The notes under the pieces: generated by a model
Database searches by the model: none
What the model was told of the DNA's origin: nothing
The model's input: only the letters and a program-made list of their open reading frames with translations
Translations under genes and position numbers: made by a program
In this document: positions 62,046 to 64,000 of the stretch, one piece after another
Position numbering within the stretch: position 1 is the stretch's first letter
How the letters are laid out: each line of letters begins with the position of its first letter
DNA from: Arthrobacter sp. efr-133-TYG-118
Lineage (GTDB): Bacteria > Actinomycetota > Actinomycetes > Actinomycetales > Micrococcaceae
DNA: 64,000 nt
Direction of reading: 5' to 3'
Assembly (NCBI RefSeq): GCF_030209755.1
Contig: NZ_JARVRH010000023.1
Location: forward strand, 33,530 to 97,529

Positions 62046-62185
62046 AGAACAGCCTGCCGTGTAAACGCTACTGGTCTACTGCAGTGCCAGTCTATGTCTT
62101 ACGCCTGTGTGTCTGTTTCCTTGCGAACACTGTGAACGTTCCACCACCTGCGACCACCACCGCCAACCATCCGATGGTGAAGCCG

Positions 62186-62191
62186 TAAGCT
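62186..62191 (+). promoter_or_regulatory. -10 element TAAGCT of the RDD gene, leaderless spacing
   Basis: TAAGCT ends six bases before GTG 62198. Confidence 0.6.
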
Positions 62192-62197
62192 TGAAGC

Positions 62198-62635
62198 GTG
62201 GTTGATCGCAGAGATATTGGTTCATGGCTCACAGGGCCTGACACGTCCGGAATTTCCAAGTACCCGGGAGCGCGGCTCGGCCTGCCCGAGTCCGGCCCCG
62301 GCTCGATGGCCCGGGCCGGCCGTCGCATCCTGGCAATCTGCATCGACTGGGTCATTGCCTTGGTGATCAGCAACTTTGCCTTCGGTGGCAACCAGTGGGC
62401 GACGCTCGCCGTCTTCGCGGTGGAACAGATCCTTCTCATCGGCACGCTCGGCTACAGCATCGGACACCGGGTTGCCGGCATCCACGTGGTGCGGCTCGGA
62501 GGAGCACAGGCGGGACCCTTGGCTGCCTTGGTCAGGACGATCCTCCTGTGCCTGGTGATTCCTGCAGTTGTTTTTGATCCCGACCAGCGCGGCCTCCACG
62601 ACAGGGCCATGAACACCATTCTCATTCGGATGTAA
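62198..62635 (+). CDS. RDD family membrane protein
   Basis: This 145-residue protein has the RDD-type motif ARAGRRILAICIDWVIALVI, a second hydrophobic segment, LGYSIGHRVAGIHVVRL, and the C-terminal DQRGLHDRAMNTILIRM. Three or four helices are expected. The role is not known. It corresponds to Rv2219A, between glnA1 and the DUF4191 gene. Confidence 0.9.
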   Translation: MVDRRDIGSWLTGPDTSGISKYPGARLGLPESGPGSMARAGRRILAICIDWVIALVISNFAFGGNQWATLAVFAVEQILLIGTLGYSIGHRVAGIHVVRLGGAQAGPLAALVRTILLCLVIPAVVFDPDQRGLHDRAMNTILIRM

Positions 62636-62653
62636 CTTTTACGCGGACAAAAA

Positions 62654-62690
62654 AGCCGCCCGTTCCTGGAGATTACAGGAACGGGCGGCT
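62654..62690. terminator. Terminator between RDD and DUF4191 genes
   Basis: A perfect 15-bp stem (62654-62668 with 62676-62690) with a seven-base loop. A six-A run sits at its left edge, so the U-tract serves the minus-strand DUF4191 transcript. Confidence 0.82.
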
Positions 62691-62700
62691 GTGGTCTTGG

Positions 62701-63465
62701 TTAGCGTCCGCGTGCTGCCTTGCGGTCAGGGCGTGCCTTGTAGGGGTCGATGCCCTTGGGGATCGGCAGGCGGTTGCCCAGCGAAGAGATCCGCTTGCTG
62801 ACCGCGCCGACCTCAACCTTGGTGAGCTCGTTCTTGTATTTGTTCATGGTCTTTGCGATTTGGCTGATGGGCACTTGGCCTTCGCCGCGACCGCTTTCGA
62901 TCACGTGAATGGTGACGTTCGGCAGGATACGGGCGAGCTTCTTGCGCTCGGCGTCAACCAAGGGCTTGACGCGGTGCGACGGTCCTTCGCTGACCAGCAC
63001 GACGCCGGGACGGCCGATGGCGCGGAAGACAGCGTCCTGGGTACGCGGGTTGACGGCGACCGGCTGGTCCTCAGTGATCCAGCCGCGGCGCAGGGTCCCC
63101 AAAGCCGCGCCGGAAGCTCCGGGCTGGTTCTCGATCTGCGCGAAGGCCGCCCGTTCCGCGCGGCGCGAGAGGATGAAGACAGCGGCCAGCAGGCCCAAGG
63201 GGATGCCGATGATCAGGCCTGTGACCCAGTTGTTCAGGAGGAGCCCGACGACGAGGCTGACAGCAACGACGCCAAGGAACGCCAGCAGCATGAGCCACAC
63301 AACGATGGGGTCATTGCGGCGGGTCATCTTGAAGACCTCGCCGATCTGCTTCAGCTGGCTCGGCTTCTTGGCCTTGGCTTCCTTGGGCTTGCGGGAAAAC
63401 AAGCCGCGCTTGGGAGCGTCGGCAGCCGATGTTGTCGAGTTGCTGGAATCAGGGGATTTCGCCAT
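62701..63465 (-). CDS. DUF4191 membrane protein
   Basis: This 254-residue protein has a polar Lys/Pro-rich N-terminus (1-40), two transmembrane helices (about 52-72 and 76-98), and a soluble C-terminal domain beginning RRAERAAFAQIENQPGA. It corresponds to Rv2219. The function is unknown. TAGAAT (on the minus strand) ends nine bases before the ATG, so the leader is at most a few bases. lipA lies immediately upstream on the same strand, behind a hairpin. Confidence 0.9.
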   Translation of the reverse strand: MAKSPDSSNSTTSAADAPKRGLFSRKPKEAKAKKPSQLKQIGEVFKMTRRNDPIVVWLMLLAFLGVVAVSLVVGLLLNNWVTGLIIGIPLGLLAAVFILSRRAERAAFAQIENQPGASGAALGTLRRGWITEDQPVAVNPRTQDAVFRAIGRPGVVLVSEGPSHRVKPLVDAERKKLARILPNVTIHVIESGRGEGQVPISQIAKTMNKYKNELTKVEVGAVSKRISSLGNRLPIPKGIDPYKARPDRKAARGR

Positions 63466-63493
63466 AGTGCCTTAATTCTACGTGATTTATGCC

Positions 63494-63533
63494 AAAGGAC
63501 CGGACGCCGGATTTGCCCGGGGTCCGGTCCTTT
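63494..63533 (-). terminator. Hairpin after lipA
   Basis: Arms AAAGGACCGGAC (63494-63505) and GTCCGGTCCTTT (63522-63533) form a perfect 12-bp stem. The U-tract is short. Confidence 0.65.
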
Positions 63534-63554
63534 GACCGTGCTTTAGCCGACGTG

Positions 63555-64000
63555 CTATGCGTGGTGTGCGAGGAGGGTGCGGGCTTCCTGGCGGGTGGTG
63601 CCGGAGTCCTGGATGCCTTCGGCGATGTGGGCCAGGTGGGCGGGGATTTCGCGGCCTTTCTTGCGCATCGCGGTGGCCCAGAGGCGTCCGGCGCGGTAGG
63701 AGGAGCGGACCAGGGGGCCGGACATGACGCCGAGGAAGCCGATTTCCTCGGCTTCGGTGGCGAGCTCGACGAATTCCTGGGGTTTGACCCAGCGGTCCAC
63801 GGGCAGGTGCCGTTCGGAGGGGCGCAGGTACTGGGTGATCGTGATCAGGTCACAGCCCGCGGCGTGCAGGTCGGCAAGGGCTTCGGAGATCTCTTCCCGG
63901 GTTTCGCCCATGCCCAGGATCAGGTTGGATTTGGTGACCATGCCGGCGGCCCGGCCCTGGGTGATGACGTCCAGGGAGCGGTCGTAGCGGAACGCGGGGC
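63555..64000 (-). CDS. lipA: Lipoyl synthase, C-terminal part (cut by window edge)
   Basis: The last 148 residues of the radical-SAM enzyme that inserts sulfur into octanoyl chains to make lipoate. Visible marks: AFRYDRSLDVITQ, TKSNLILGMGETREEI, TITQYLRPSERHLPVDRWV and GPLVRSSYRAG. The iron-sulfur cluster motifs lie outside the window. The gene continues beyond 64000. Lipoate links it to GcvH at the window start. Confidence 0.95.
   Translation of the reverse strand, partial: PAFRYDRSLDVITQGRAAGMVTKSNLILGMGETREEISEALADLHAAGCDLITITQYLRPSERHLPVDRWVKPQEFVELATEAEEIGFLGVMSGPLVRSSYRAGRLWATAMRKKGREIPAHLAHIAEGIQDSGTTRQEARTLLAHHA

Overview
The window reads as core chromosome of a high-GC Gram-positive actinobacterium, most likely Arthrobacter sensu lato (Micrococcaceae). 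Three things point there: codon use rich in G and C, many GTG starts, and long stretches of gene order known from actinobacteria. The block gcvH-garA-merR-DUF151-merR matches Rv1826-Rv1830 of Mycobacterium tuberculosis. The block fadD/plsC/aroG/pknL/Rv2175c/polyprenyl synthase/mraZ...wag31 matches the Rv2187-Rv2145c region. The block panB/glnA2/glnE/glnA1/RDD/DUF4191/lipA matches Rv2225-Rv2218. MurE lacks the DNPR motif of diaminopimelate-adding enzymes, which fits the L-lysine peptidoglycan of Arthrobacter. No plasmid, phage, insertion sequence, CRISPR array, tRNA or rRNA was seen.

Layout. 1-3.2 kb: glycine cleavage H protein, the FHA regulator GarA/OdhI, two MerR regulators and a DUF151 nuclease. 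3.3-11 kb: a ParA-like ATPase, pyruvate carboxylase, a FadD15-type acyl-CoA synthetase and a ROK glucokinase. 11-15 kb: a membrane protein coupled to an esterase, an acyltransferase, and class II DAHP synthase. 15-22.8 kb: a PASTA kinase (PknL type), a LysM transglycosylase, an Rv2175c-like DNA-binding protein, a polyprenyl synthase coupled to a lipoprotein gene, DNA polymerase IV and a DUF3040 protein. 23-42.7 kb: the complete division and cell-wall (dcw) cluster mraZ-rsmH-ftsL-ftsI-murE-murF-mraY-murD-ftsW-murG-murC-ftsQ-ftsZ-pgeF-yggS-sepF-yggT-divIVA. 42.8-51.2 kb: lspA, rluD, dnaE1, a flavin reductase, a membrane protein, hisD and nrdR. 51.3-54.3 kb: polyphosphate glucokinase, methionine aminopeptidase, a 54-residue SPOR-like protein and panB. 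54.5-64 kb: a nitrogen block (glnA2-glnE, glnA1) with a GNAT acetyltransferase, two small proteins, an RDD membrane protein, a DUF4191 protein and the 3' part of lipA, cut by the window edge.

How it works together. The dcw cluster makes lipid II and assembles the septum. Its first gene product, MraZ, probably represses the cluster through GTGG repeats spaced 10 bp at the mraZ promoter. The PASTA kinase, SepF, DivIVA and the LysM hydrolase belong to the same growth and division theme. GlnE can adenylylate GlnA1, which has the target Tyr402; GlnA2, encoded just upstream of glnE, lacks that site. A four-part GlnR-type operator lies upstream of glnA1.

I see no clearly new multi-gene system. What the sequence adds is regulatory: about ten genes with a TANNNT hexamer exactly six bases before the start codon (leaderless mRNAs), a GlnR box, NrdR boxes, MraZ boxes, very long perfect bidirectional hairpins, a four-copy intergenic repeat near 59.9 kb, and two small genes (54 residues each).
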